Below, piece after piece: positions 1-10,900 of a stretch of DNA of 64,000 nt. Each line of letters begins with the position of its first letter. Position 1 is the stretch's first letter. The position numbers and the translations under genes are program-made. The DNA is taken from contig CP099839.1 of assembly GCA_030062745.1 (NCBI GenBank), positions 3,291,001 to 3,355,000 of the forward strand, given 5' to 3'. The stretch comes from Capitulum mitella (taxonomy: Eukaryota; Arthropoda; Thecostraca; Pollicipedomorpha; Pollicipedidae). The notes under the pieces are model-generated. The model did no database searches. It was not told the origin of the DNA and worked only from the letters and a program-made list of their open reading frames with translations.

Positions 1-145
1 GGAGTTGCTCCAGGCCGGCATACCGACCGCCGTCGGCAAGGTGCGGCCGCCGGCCAGACGAGGGCGATGTGAAGTTGACGAATGTCGCCGATGAGCCTCG
101 GGCCGAGGCGGCGGAAACTGCAGGATCGCCGGGCAGGAGTCGCAA
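1..145 (+). pseudogene. 3' end of a penultimate exon of a second MUTYH copy, truncated by the window edge
   Basis: Bases 1-40 match the end of MUTYH exon 6 (58804-58843) and are followed at 41 by the same GTGCGG donor. A C-to-G change turns the Arg-Lys before the donor into Gly-Lys. The match continues into the intron to about 145 and then stops. No equivalent of the terminal exon (PCNA-box exon, 59405-59548) is found in 150-675, so this copy either ends differently or is broken. The rest of the copy lies left of the window, so whether it is functional cannot be judged here. Confidence 0.65.
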
Positions 146-149
146 TAGT

Positions 150-680
150 TTGAGATATTTCGGTTCAATCCAGTTTATTTTCGAATCATTCCAACGTGTG
201 GATAACTGTTTGATTCGAATCACTTAAGAACAAAACATGCGCGATAGTCATACAGATAAAACTAGGCAGTCAGACGTCACGGTATAGAAGACAGTTCGTC
301 AAGTTTGCGTACAAGCTCTCCACGGGTTCGAGAGGCGGTGATGTCCGGCGGCAGGCGGTTTCAGGAGACCGCGCGATACGAAAAAGCTCTGCGGGCCACA
401 GACCGACGGAAAGTCGGCCCCAAGGCGCCGGCCGCCGACGCCCGGGTGGCACGCTGGAACACAGCGGTACGTGGAATGAACAGGGACCGGAACGCCACCG
501 GAGCACGCGAGTCGTGCAGGGTGCGGAAGACACCAATGCTGTCTCGTCTCGCATCTTAGCCACGTACGGCGCGCCAGCCCAGCGCCCTCAAGGTCGCCGA
601 CACCGAATCCCGCTTACGAGCCCCGGAGACGATCCTGGCCCGAACGTACACGACCCTCTGAACTCTGCTGAGGTGGCATG
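150..680. other. Segment absent from the other duplication copy; no assignable gene
   Basis: GC-rich 300-545 is open on both strands, with an 84-aa plus-strand frame at 305-559. A TTTCAG acceptor-like site lies near 360. I recognise no homologue of the peptide, and it does not resemble the MUTYH terminal exon expected at this position. It may be inserted or replaced sequence. Confidence 0.4.
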
Positions 681-868
681 ACGGGCTGGGCCGTCCTGTC
701 CCGCTGTCAGGGTCTGACGGGGCCGTCCTGTCCTGCTGTCAGCGTCTGATGGGGCCGTCCTGTCCCGCTGTCAGGCTCTGGTGGGGCCGTCCTGTCCTGC
801 TGTCAGCGTCTGATGGGGCCGTCCTGTCCCGCTGTCAGGCCCTGGCTGGAACGTCTTGTCCAGCTGTG
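681..868. repeat. 32-bp minisatellite, about 6 units
   Basis: Tandem units of the form GGGGCCGTCCTGTCCYGCTG followed by TCAGGGTCTGAC. This is the short allele of the array that has about 17 units at 59589-60150 in the second duplication copy. Confidence 0.9.
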
Positions 869-1358
869 AGACTCGGCGGGCTTTGTGTCGCGGCGCGCGG
901 AGCCGTGTCGTGAGGAGGCCACGTGCGATGTCTCACAGGTACAAATTTGAAAAAGCAAACACCAAGGAATACAATACTATGCTATATGGTCGTGGTTGCG
1001 ACAGGCTGGATTTTCAGATAGCTCAAGTGGCCCAAGTCTTGTAAACGGCATTTCTTCCAGGTTATCGAATAAACTGCGCGTGCGCGTTTGGTAGGTGTGT
1101 TTTGTGAATGAGACGAACGCTTCTGTGGACCTTTTAATGAATCATTCTGCGCCATATTCGTCACGAATGCCGTTTCAGAATGGCTTCCACCCCACTCGGT
1201 GGCCGTCGCTGTTCAGGAGGCGAGCTGTACGGCGGTTAGGCCAGAAGGCTGGCGCAGCTGCTCGTCTTCTGTGGCCCTTATCTCGGTGTCTTTCCTGTGA
1301 GAGGCTCGAACGGTGTCCGCGCGCCGTGCGCTGTCTGCACGGGCAGGCGCCGTCTAAT
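869..1358. other. Duplicated non-genic sequence
   Basis: Matches 60150-60636 of the second copy almost colinearly. No convincing exon was seen; the short open frames on both strands are not supported by splice sites or homology. Confidence 0.6.
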
Positions 1359-1628
1359 CAGGGACGTTGCCAAGGGGGCCATGGAGGTCATGCCCCCCTT
1401 CCTTGAGCCAAGCGATGAACACCAGATAATCGGGATTTCGCGTGAATACGTAATAGTGGTCATATATATGTTGCAAAAGCAAACATTTTGTGTTTTCCTG
1501 TGCATGAAATATGAGACAAATTGCCTAAAATTGGTGCCTTTTCTTGTACATTTCGTCATATGCCTGTGGCATATGAAAAACGTGGCATTTGCCCCCCCCC
1601 CCCGAGGAAGATCCTGGCAACCTGCTTG
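1359..1628 (+). mobile_element. hAT-type MITE, family A, copy A1
   Basis: 270-bp element starting CAGGGACGTTGCC and ending GGCAACCTGCTTG (imperfect terminal inverted repeats). It is flanked on both sides by the 8-bp target duplication CGTCTAAT (1351-1358 and 1629-1636). The homologous position in the other duplication copy (60637-60644) has a single CGTCTAAT and no insert, so this is a filled site with its empty site in the same window. The interior shares the AAAGCAAACATTTTGTGTT segment and the CATATGCCTGTGGCATATG palindrome-like segment with the other A copies. No coding capacity. Confidence 0.93.
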
Positions 1629-2750
1629 CGTCTAATCGCCATCTCACAGAAACTGGAACATCTGGTGCGATGTGCGAAGCGAGGCTCTCAAAATACACGG
1701 CATGGTGACGGACAATAAGCGCATTGGTGTGTTTATTGGGTAACGTGCTACATCAAGTGCCGATGAACGGGGAGAACTGCTTTCGCGTCCGACACGGCAG
1801 CGGTCCTTTGCGATGGGTGAGGGGGTCTGTCGCCGATTCTGGCGTCTAACGCTGGAAAGGGGAAAATGTGAGCTCTCATCGCGTACTGGTACACATGCAC
1901 CGTCTTGGAAACTGAAAAACCACTGTATTTTGATTGACTATAGACGTACTTTTCGAGTGCACGACATGATGGTCATAGGCAAGCTCGGTTCGTAAGCGTC
2001 TTGTTTTGAAAGTGCCTGAAGGTGAATCAAGGCTGGAGTTAATCTCATGTTCCTGTTCACAGTCTGTTCCGCAGCCACTGAGTGTAGGATCGGACCGACG
2101 GATGAGCGTCATGCGGCCCATCTCTGGTGAGCCGCATGACTCAGCAGCAGTCGCGTCACCGTTGCTTCCGTGGAGTCCTTACGCCAGAACCTTTAGAGTT
2201 GGATTCCCCGAGCAGGGGCGCAGACTGCAGTTAAATCGTTTGAAATCAGAAGAATGCTGTTGAAGAAAAGTCTCCTGCCTTGCCGAGGTAATCGACGGCT
2301 CTCACTCGGTAGGCACCTCTGACAGCAGCACTCTGTCCTGAAATAGGTCAAAGAGGTGATGTCGTCAAAGGCAAAGATGAAAAAGCCCTGACAAAAGCAT
2401 GCCAACTTCACACATATATTTACTGGAAGGCCGAAAATCCCAAGGCACTCCCAAGGCAATTGAGGCAATCGAGACAATCACTCCCAAGGCAACTGAGCAC
2501 TGTTCAGCGCTGTTGAAGTCGTTGTGCCAGAAAAAGATGCCCATGGTAGCCCCTCCCCCGCCGTCCGGACGGCTGCTAGTCAGCAGACGTTCTTTTATCT
2601 GGTAACCACACGATACAATGGTGTGCCGGAGGTGGCGGCGAGCCTCGGTCATGATAGATTCGGGTCAGCGGTAAAGGCTGGTATTGTTGAGTGACAGTGT
2701 TGCTTGTCTCCCGCCATATGCCGTGGCCCTGTCTTTCAATTGGTTGAAAA
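1629..2750. other. Duplicated non-genic sequence
   Basis: Colinear with 60645-61740. No exon with both splice sites and plausible peptide was found on either strand. Confidence 0.6.
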
Positions 2751-3208
2751 CAAGGGTGTCGATTTGTGTTCCTTTGAGAGGGCCCTAGCCCACCCAATGT
2801 TGACTTGGGCCCACCCAATGCTGGTATGGGCTAATCGAATATTTTCTGCCGGTTTTAAAGGGAAATGAATTATGAATAGCGAAAAGATCGGCGGAAGTAG
2901 ATAAGGGATAAGCAGAAAGTAAGGAATAAAGTCTGAAGCGATATATCTATTATACTATCTTGTATTTATCTATTTACATATATATATACACATACATGTA
3001 TATATATATATATGTATATATTGACATCTGTATACATGGGGACAAAAACAATTTTGTTTTGATAAACAGTAGCAAAAAAAACATAAATTTCCGGTGGTCA
3101 GAATAAAGTGGGCTAAATCAATTAAGAAAGCCACATTTAGTGGGAGGTTAGTTTGTCGGGCTCTCGATTCGCCTCTGCCCCAATCATTTACAGAAATCGA
3201 CACCCCTG
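2751..3208 (+). mobile_element. hAT-type MITE, family B, copy B1
   Basis: 458-bp element with ends CAAGGGTGTCGATTTGTG and ACAGAAATCGACACCCCTG, flanked by the 8-bp target duplication GTTGAAAA (2743-2750 and 3209-3216). Near the left end is the family's signature: two tandem copies of a CCCACCCAATGTTGRYTTGGG-type motif (2788-2830). An AT-rich (TA)n tract lies at about 2978-3012. The left half is also present in the second duplication copy (61741-61935); the right half is not. Confidence 0.93.
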
Positions 3209-3220
3209 GTTGAAAACCAC

Positions 3221-3592
3221 AGAGAACGGCCCCTGTCTTGCTGAGCTGCAGCAACATACGCGAGCTGATCGTCCATGATCGCAGAGAACGACCCCTGTCT
3301 TGTTGAGCTGCAGCAATATACGCTAGCTGATCGTCCATGATCGCAGAGAACGACCCCTCTCTTGTTGAGCTGCAGCAATATACGCGAACTGATCGTCCAT
3401 GATCGCAAAGAACGGCCCCTGTCTTGTTGAGCTGCAGCAATATACGCCAGCTGATCGTCCATGATCGCAGAGAACGGCCCCTGTCTTGTTGAGCTGCAGC
3501 AATATACGCCAGCTGATCGTCCATGATTGCAGAGAACGGCCCCTGTTTGGTTGAGCTGCAGCAATAGACGCCAGCTGATCGTCCATGATCGG
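3221..3592. repeat. 62-bp minisatellite, six units
   Basis: Units begin at 3221, 3283, 3345, 3407, 3469 and 3531, each carrying AGAGAACGRCCCCTGTCTTG and later CTGATCGTCCATGATCGC. Because 62 is not a multiple of 3, minus-strand frames pass through the units without stops and yield repetitive peptides. There is no other coding evidence. Confidence 0.95.
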
Positions 3593-3820
3593 CACGGTAA
3601 CGCCCATTACCCATGCTAAGCAATGTAAACACCCACTTCCATATTTTGCCCACTTATCCCTGTGTCTGTGACCGATCCTAGCTCGCTGGTGTCAAGGGCC
3701 ACTTCAGAGGAGATCTTCTCTGGAGCTCGTTTAACCTGCTCCCCGGAGGAATGAGGCGCGACGCGAGGCTCCCGGATTTTTTTTCAACGACGCCGACCTG
3801 ACTCCAGTCGCCCGACTTAC

Positions 3821-3924
3821 CCGGCGACCACTGGAACAAGTTGAAGACGCTGTCGGTCTGGCTGATGCGCCGAAACGTCCCAGCTCCTTCGGGGCGGAAC
3901 TGCACCTCATACGTCGGGACGCAC
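3821..3924 (-). CDS. IDUA: IDUA exon 11
   Basis: The acceptor ACCCGCAG continues phase 2 of exon 10 across a 4.4-kb intron. It encodes [20 protein letters not shown] and VFNLFQWSP, aligning with the C-terminal domain including its conserved Cys and YE-x-QF. A perfect GTAAGT donor follows CCGG at 3821. If that donor is unused, the frame runs to a stop at 3678 with no obvious homology after FNLFQWSP. A further terminal exon was not recognised to the left. Confidence 0.88.
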
Positions 3925-4850
3925 CTGCGGGTGTAACGAGCAGAAGGTCAGGGCACGAGGATTCGAAGCACGGCACGGTTCGCGGGACACGGCTCGGGAA
4001 TACGGGTCTGGTCTGGTCTGGTCTGGTCTGGGACAGATGACATGGTTCAGGAATATGGTTTTGGGGCGCACGGCTGGTCCGGGAACAGGACTGGCGCTAA
4101 TTTTGCAGCCCAGCAAGTCTCAGCTGGCCTGTCAGTGAAGTCTGTCCCATGAACAGCGATTTTGCGTCGTATTTTTCGTAACATTGCCGAATGGAAAAAC
4201 GGCAGAGCATAAATTATTCAGTTGGATAATAGGAGAACCGTCTGCTGGCGCAAAGCATGATTGTGTGTGGATTGAACAGATGTCACATGTTTCCTGTGCG
4301 GCGAATTTGTCCTTTATCCTTATACCTTTTTTGTATAGCTACATTCGGCCATATGTGGTGCTTCCTTGTGTCCCGTGCGCAGCGCCCGATTTGTTACGCC
4401 GTTTGCGTAATTCGCGTGTCATCTAATCCAGCTGCCCTCCAATGGCCCGGAGTGGGACTCGACGTCAGCTGGCTGTCCGGTGAGTGGGCGCCGCCGTGGA
4501 CACGCACTCTGCGCTGCTACCGCCGCTCGAGCGCCGCCTGCCGGCTGGTCCGACGCCGGGCGCTGGCAGGCCGTCGGGTGCAGCGGCGGTGACGTGCCGT
4601 GCTGTGCCTCCGGCAGACGGACGACCGTCAGCGAGCGGCCGTGTGCGTTTGTCGGTCCAGTCGCTGGGCCAGCTCGAGGAGGGCTGACCGGCGGAGACCG
4701 GCAGAGAGCTCAGGCCGGTGGAGACCTGCTGCTGCAACAGATGGCCTGCAGATGCAGTTTCATTGTGCTGGATCCACCTTCTGTCGAGTCCGTTGTGGCT
4801 TTTTGTTTGCTTTGTCGTCTTTGTGTCTGATTTGGACTTATTTTCCGCTT

Positions 4851-4899
<49 letters not shown>

Positions 4900-4900
4900 C

Positions 4901-4977
<77 letters not shown>

Positions 4978-7900
4978 ATAGTAGTAGTAGTAGTTTATTA
5001 AAGAGCCACCCACAGTACATATGGCTATTATGGCCCTCACGTCAACAAAATGCGGATATGAACATGGAGGATAAAAACAGACATTTTCAGTATACAGAAA
5101 ATACAAATATAAAAGCGAGCATGATATCACCGCTGATACAAGGGTTTACCGATGATCGAGGACAGCGCGCAGATGTGCATTTATTTTCCACCTGAAGCGC
5201 GCGCCACTCAGACCACGAATGTGTGGTGGAAGTGCATTCATCTGACGTGGGCCCTGTGAACAAAAAACGATGCTGCCCCGCCTCAGTGCGGATACTGGGC
5301 ACGTGTAACAGACAGTCCTGTCTCGTGGGACGGGCGTGGCCAGAGTAGTCTCGTTTTGCGCAGATCTGACGGACGATGCACTCGGGTTGACCAGCGATTA
5401 GGATTTTGTCAAGAAGGCAGAAGGGCTGGTACTGGAAGAGTTGAGATGAGTCAAGCCACCCCAGGGTGTCTCGCACACCCGACACGTGGTCGGATTTGCG
5501 CTTGCCGGAGATGACTCGGGCCGCAAAATTCAAAATCTTTTGGATGGTGTCAAGATTTTTGGTAGTGCCGTTGCCGTACACCACCAGACAGTAACGGATG
5601 TGCGAGACCACCAGGGCGGTGACTATCTCGGGTAGGATGTCGTGGGGAAGGTAGTGACGGAGATGGGATAGGGCTGTGAGGGTGCTGCAGCACTTGCGCG
5701 AGATGCCCGAACATGTGCATCTTCATTTTATCTAATTTTCTTTCTTCCATTTGTCTCGTGACGTGTGGTGGGGGTGCCTCCCACCGGGAAGATTGCCTGG
5801 TAGGCTGGCCACCCACTGGATGCCTCCTCGGGGGCTATCCTCATCTTTGCTGGTTCGCTTTAAGTTCGCGTTTGACATGCTTTCCTTTTTTCATCCGTTC
5901 CTTCCCAGGGGCGCGGGAACTCCTCCACAGTTTTTTTTTTATTTTTGGCGGGGTGGGGCCGCAAAGAATTATTTTAAGTTAGCACTTTCCGATCAACTCT
6001 CAAAGGATCACTGGCAAATTAAAAAGAGCTGGGGCTGCTGCCCCCCAGCCCCCCCTTCCCACCAGCTTCCCGCGTCCTTGTTATCCCCTCTTCCCTTGAC
6101 TTTTTTGTAAGGTGTCGATGAATCCCTGTTGTACGTCGCTCAATAAATACGCACGAATGGAATCAGCGACTCGGGAACACTGCCCCAGAACCAGAGGTAG
6201 GCATTGTTGATTGGTCACGTGGGGTCGGGAGCCGTCCTGATAATGCCAAGATGTTGTGGATGTGTTTTTTATAAGGCGCGGACAGCCGGGCCAGTCAGGG
6301 TATTGTCAGAGGCGTAGCCAGGATTCCGCCCAGGAGCGGCCAGATCGGATCAAGGGGCCATCGTAATCAATGGGGGCCCTCGCCAAGGGCGGATCCAGGA
6401 TTTCGCCAAGGTGGGGGATAGGGGGATAGAAGCGAATGGTCAGCGCAGGCCCCCATTTTTTGATATGGTATGATATATAGATATGAAAAATGATGCAATT
6501 TTGCTTTTAACCATGTAAATTAACGGGAAAATTCGAACGTGTCACCTTATCTGAGAAAATTCTGCGCTTTGTTCCCTCACAAAATGGCCAAAATATGACA
6601 AAAAACGGCGAGATTTTAGGCGATTCCGTCCCTCCCTCAATTTGAAATATCGTGTCCATATCTGGTCCAGAAGCCCATTCGTCCCTCCCCCCCCTTCCCG
6701 TAGCTTCTGTTTTTTTTTCTGTTAGTTTGGTTTAAGTTCCTTTTTGCTGTTACAGGGGCACTTTTGATGGTCTCGGGCCGCCTGCTGTGCCAGGATCCTC
6801 TTGTGGTCTCAGGTTCCTTTTACAATTTCACTTGTCCAGCGGGACGTCTCAGTTGGCAGTCTCAGGGGCACGTCGGGCAATTTCAGGGACCCATCTGGCA
6901 GTTTCAGAGACACTTTAGGCATTTCAGGTTTCCTCCTGTCGTCCCTGGGACGCTTTTGCCGTCTAAGGAGCCCCTCATTCATTAAACAAGCCTTCTTTAA
7001 GTCTCTCTCTGCCGTGACAGAGGCACGTCTGGCAATCCTCTAGGTCCTTTGGCCGTTTCAGCAGCTGTCTGGACGTGACAAGGTCTAGTAGTTTCAGGGG
7101 CCTCTCTGATCGTCTCAGGGGCACCTACTGTTAGATACTTCCAGTTAGCAGTCTCAAAGGTCCCTCTCTAACAGTCTCAGTGGACACCCTGTGGTCCTGG
7201 ATACCCCTGTTATCGTCTATGCGCGCCTGGCCCGCGCCAGACGCCGTCAATAAAGACGGCAATAGGGTCTTCCGCGGCGCCTCATCGCCGCGCGTCACTC
7301 CCGTGCTGCTGCCTGACATCGACCTGACGTCAAGCTGAAACTTGGTACACAAGTGGAGGACACCCTTCCACTTCATACACATTTCGGGTTTGGTATTTGA
7401 AAAAATAGCGCCGAAATTATTACTATAGACCAAATTTTAAATTTTGACCTTGAACTGACCTTGTTAAGTGACCTCAGATGAACAAAATTGTATCTGCACG
7501 TTGCTCAGCTACTTAGCTATACATCCATATAAGGTTTTAACTTCTACCTTAAAAGCACTATTTTTGGCAGTCATTTTCCTTTTACCCTCAACAGAGCTAA
7601 AAATGGCCTAAGGCGCCTCCCAAAAACGATGCCTGGCTCCTCCTCTGAACAAAACAGAATTCCGAAATATTGTCACAGTACGTAGAACGAATAGCTGGGA
7701 AAATTCAAATTTAGCGAAGCTGCGTCAAAAAGTCTGGAATTAGCAAGCAACAAACCCGAGGAGGGCCGGATTCAGCCCCCCCCCCCCCTGCCGGGATTAG
7801 GGTTAAGGACATCACGCAAACACGAGCCCCTCACCGCTGGGGACTGTCCGTCCAAAACCGTTTGCGGAAGGCCCCGCGCTATGGCTGGGGGCCCCGAACA

Positions 7901-10900
7901 GTTATCGGCCGTCCCAGGAACCCCCTCTCAGACCGCCTGTCTACACGCTCTCTTCTGAGCCGAGCCACGAACTCCGTCACAGTCCCCTGCCACTCATGCT
8001 GATCGCGACTTCCGGCAACGATCCTTTGCTGAATGGATGAGGCTCCCGTGCACGCTTCGCCTTGGAAATAGTTTCCTGAGGAAGCTCGTTCTGCGGCGTC
8101 CTGTGCCAACAAAAAAGGTGCGCAGTAGAACTGAGGAGCAAGAGAATCCTAAAACATAAAAAACATCCCGTCCATGGTGACACACATGTCCCGTGAAGAC
8201 TCCCCCGAGGATATTCACGTCTCTTCACACAGAAATACCCAGTCAAAACCGGACGCTCTGTCACCACGGCCGACCCTCCGCCAGCGACGGTCCTCAGCCA
8301 GTCGTGGACGGACAGGTGGCAGACGCCGCCGGCTCCCACCTGGTCCGCAGTCGGGCGTCGTTCCAGACCACCAGCACGGCTCCGACCGTGACGCCGATCA
8401 CGCGCAGACCGGCGACGCGGCCCGGCCGCCGCCGGCTGACGGCGCAGGCGTGCACCAGCGCCACGCCGGGCTGCCGCAGCGCCAGCTTCAGGTGCAGCCC
8501 GGCCGCCGGCACCGGCCGCGGCGGCCGGAGACGCCTCACACCCTGCCGCAGGGAGGGTGCAGTGAGGCCGGCGGCGTCGCCCGCACCGGTACTGGGCAGG
8601 TATTGCACTTTTGGGCGGAGTCGAGGAGTCGCTGATCTAATCGACAAGAATGGCGCCACGTAGCTTTACTTTTGTAGGCTGCATGCCGACAGAGATGGAC
8701 GGTAGCGTAGATCGAGTTTGGGGATTACATGACAGTAGACTAATGCCACATCTGAGCCGATAACGAAGTAAAGCAATGACCTTGTTTTGGCATCTCTACC
8801 TGCGCCAGACGCATGACACCCATTTGGCTCCTGGTGGGGTACACTGGCTGTCCCTGCATCAGCCAGACCCGGTGCGGGTTCGTCAAGAGGTTGTCCATCA
8901 CGTACACGGTGTACATCCACTTATGCCCTGGACAGCACGAAGTCGGGATGACGCAGCGGCTGCGACAGTCACATGGCTGAGCCGTTCTCACTTCCGGTGA
9001 AAGATTACGAAAACGCGGTGCAACGACAGGAAAACACATGCTGTCGTCACTGGGACGTTTTGAGTTAGCGTCGCTACTTCTGTGCCGGAAAATGCATGAC
9101 ATCACGAAGTAAGCGCCAAGCAGGACTGTAGACCTGATGTCACTGAGGACGCCTGCCGACAGTTTAGACAGCTGGCAACGGCAGGCAGCCTTTGTACGCA
9201 AGAATAATGTTCAATTAATCTGCGAATCTGTGGACCGACTGAAGCCGACTCCACCTCTCACCGTTGTTACGTACCTTGCAACTTTGTGACGTTGTAGATA
9301 TGCACCTGGACGGATGCCACCTGGCTGGCGGCGGCCGCAGAGTCACCGAAACTAACGAGCGTGGTCACTGACCTCCCGCGGTCACCAACAGATGGCAGCA
9401 CGTGTAGCGAGCTGGACAGACGCAGTAGTCATTTTTCGCACAGTGAAAAATAACCCAAAAATGTGTAGATAAATGACCGCATGTTCTGGACTCTGGAAAC
9501 GACATAACTCCAAAAATGATCTTCAGACATGTCTGAGGATAACCAGATGCATCACGGATAAGCATAGGCATAAGGTGCGTATCGGACTTCACATAGCTAT
9601 TTAAACAGGAGAACCCTATGTCAGACGCCGGAGAAAATCGACTGTTTACACTATTCTGGTTCTCCTGAAGGTGCCACTGAATTTTTGCTACCTTTGTTTT
9701 GGCCAAAAACTTTTCAGATCGCAAGGTTTCGTTTGAGTTCCGATTCATCAAAACCAGTCCAGTAGATGTAAAGATTTCAGGGAAACATAGTCAGATTGGG
9801 ATTGAAACGAATTCAGCTGCCTAAAAGTAGGGTTAATGTGGGTCACATAAAGGGTGTATTTACCAGAAAGCATGCAGAAGACGGGTGAAAACGACGATTT
9901 GCAACGTAGAAATCCATTCAGAAAAGCACCTAAAATGTGTAGCCTCCCCGGCGTGCGAACCTTGGCATCTGTTTGGTAAACATCCGAAGCTGCTGGTCGC
10001 CAATCATGGAGAGCAGGGCCATCACAGAGAAGGCCGGCTTCAGGACAAACTCCGAGTGCCGATCGGCAGTGTTGTTCATCTGAAACCTGTCCCGGCATAC
10101 AGTACACGTAACGTCACGGCCTTTTTCAGCGTGCACAAAAATCAGTGAAATTTCGAACTAACCGAGTGCAACATCACATGGTGCCAGTCGAATCCGATGG
10201 TCCCTGCTGGGCATGGGAGTTCCCAGCGCCAGCCCCAGTGGCCCCCGGTCAACCCCAGCGACCCCCAGTCGAAGCCGGCGTGTACCTGGCAAACAGCGTG
10301 CGCTGCTGGAAGTAGTGCGGGTGGTAGTTGAGGAAGGCGTTGTCGTTGCTGAGCAGGCGGTAGTTGGCCCCGTCGCTGCCGGCCGCCCGCCACTGCTGGT
10401 GGATGATGACGTTGGAAGCGATCATGGCGGCGTAGGTGACGTCGGCGCGCCAGCGTCGCGCCTTCCACCAGCCCTTCTCCGGGTCGGCCTCGCTGGCGGG
10501 TAATCAGCGCGTCGTCGTCAGCTGATCGGGGTGTGCGTTACCATGGACGCGGCGTCAGTGGACAGAGCACGGCTTGACCTGGACTTGTGTTTGCTTTGGA
10601 AGGTTAATGTTTCAGGGGGCCACTTAGACATATCGCGGTGTTGACCTGAATATTATAAAACAAAAAGGCAAGTGGGTTGAGGGCCGTCTGATGGCCATAA
10701 TACAGTTGATTCTAGAAGAAAAAATGGTACGTTTTCCAGACCCCAGTTCCGCCAGAGCGCACGTTCGTCTCGTGCTCCCCACCAGAACCAACAGTCGCCC
10801 CGCACGACAGCCCAGCTCTGCGCCGCTCCGCGGGCTGCAGGCGGCGCCGCTCACTCGTTGAAGACGGGCAGCCGGCGGAGGCGCGGGAACCGCCGGCGAA

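Larger units (their letters stand above)
1..6305. repeat. Segmental duplication, copy 1 (second copy at 58803-63085)
   Basis: Long stretches match the region 58803-63085 in the same order and orientation: the MUTYH exon end (1-145 vs 58803-58950), a 32-bp minisatellite (681-868 vs 59589-60150), unique sequence (870-2950 vs 60150-61930), a LINE tail (4985-5715 vs 61975-62520) and a block ending near 6305 vs 63085. Copy 1 has a 270-bp MITE at 1359-1628 that copy 2 lacks. It also carries about 2 kb (2960-4985), including the IDUA terminal exon, that is missing from copy 2. Positions 150-675 do not match copy 2. Divergence is visible but modest; no figure was computed. Confidence 0.9.

Noticed and set aside
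305-559. Alternative terminal exon of the left MUTYH copy
   Set aside because: The peptide has no PCNA box or similarity to the MUTYH tail, and phase with the preceding donor is not convincing.
3221-3592. CRISPR-like array of regularly spaced repeats
   Set aside because: Units are contiguous 62-bp tandem copies without unique spacers, in eukaryotic DNA.
4599-5195. Poly-Ser protein
   Set aside because: Translation of the AGC/AGT microsatellite that forms a LINE tail.
8174-8663. 150-codon plus-strand frames
   Set aside because: Antisense shadows of IDUA exon 10.
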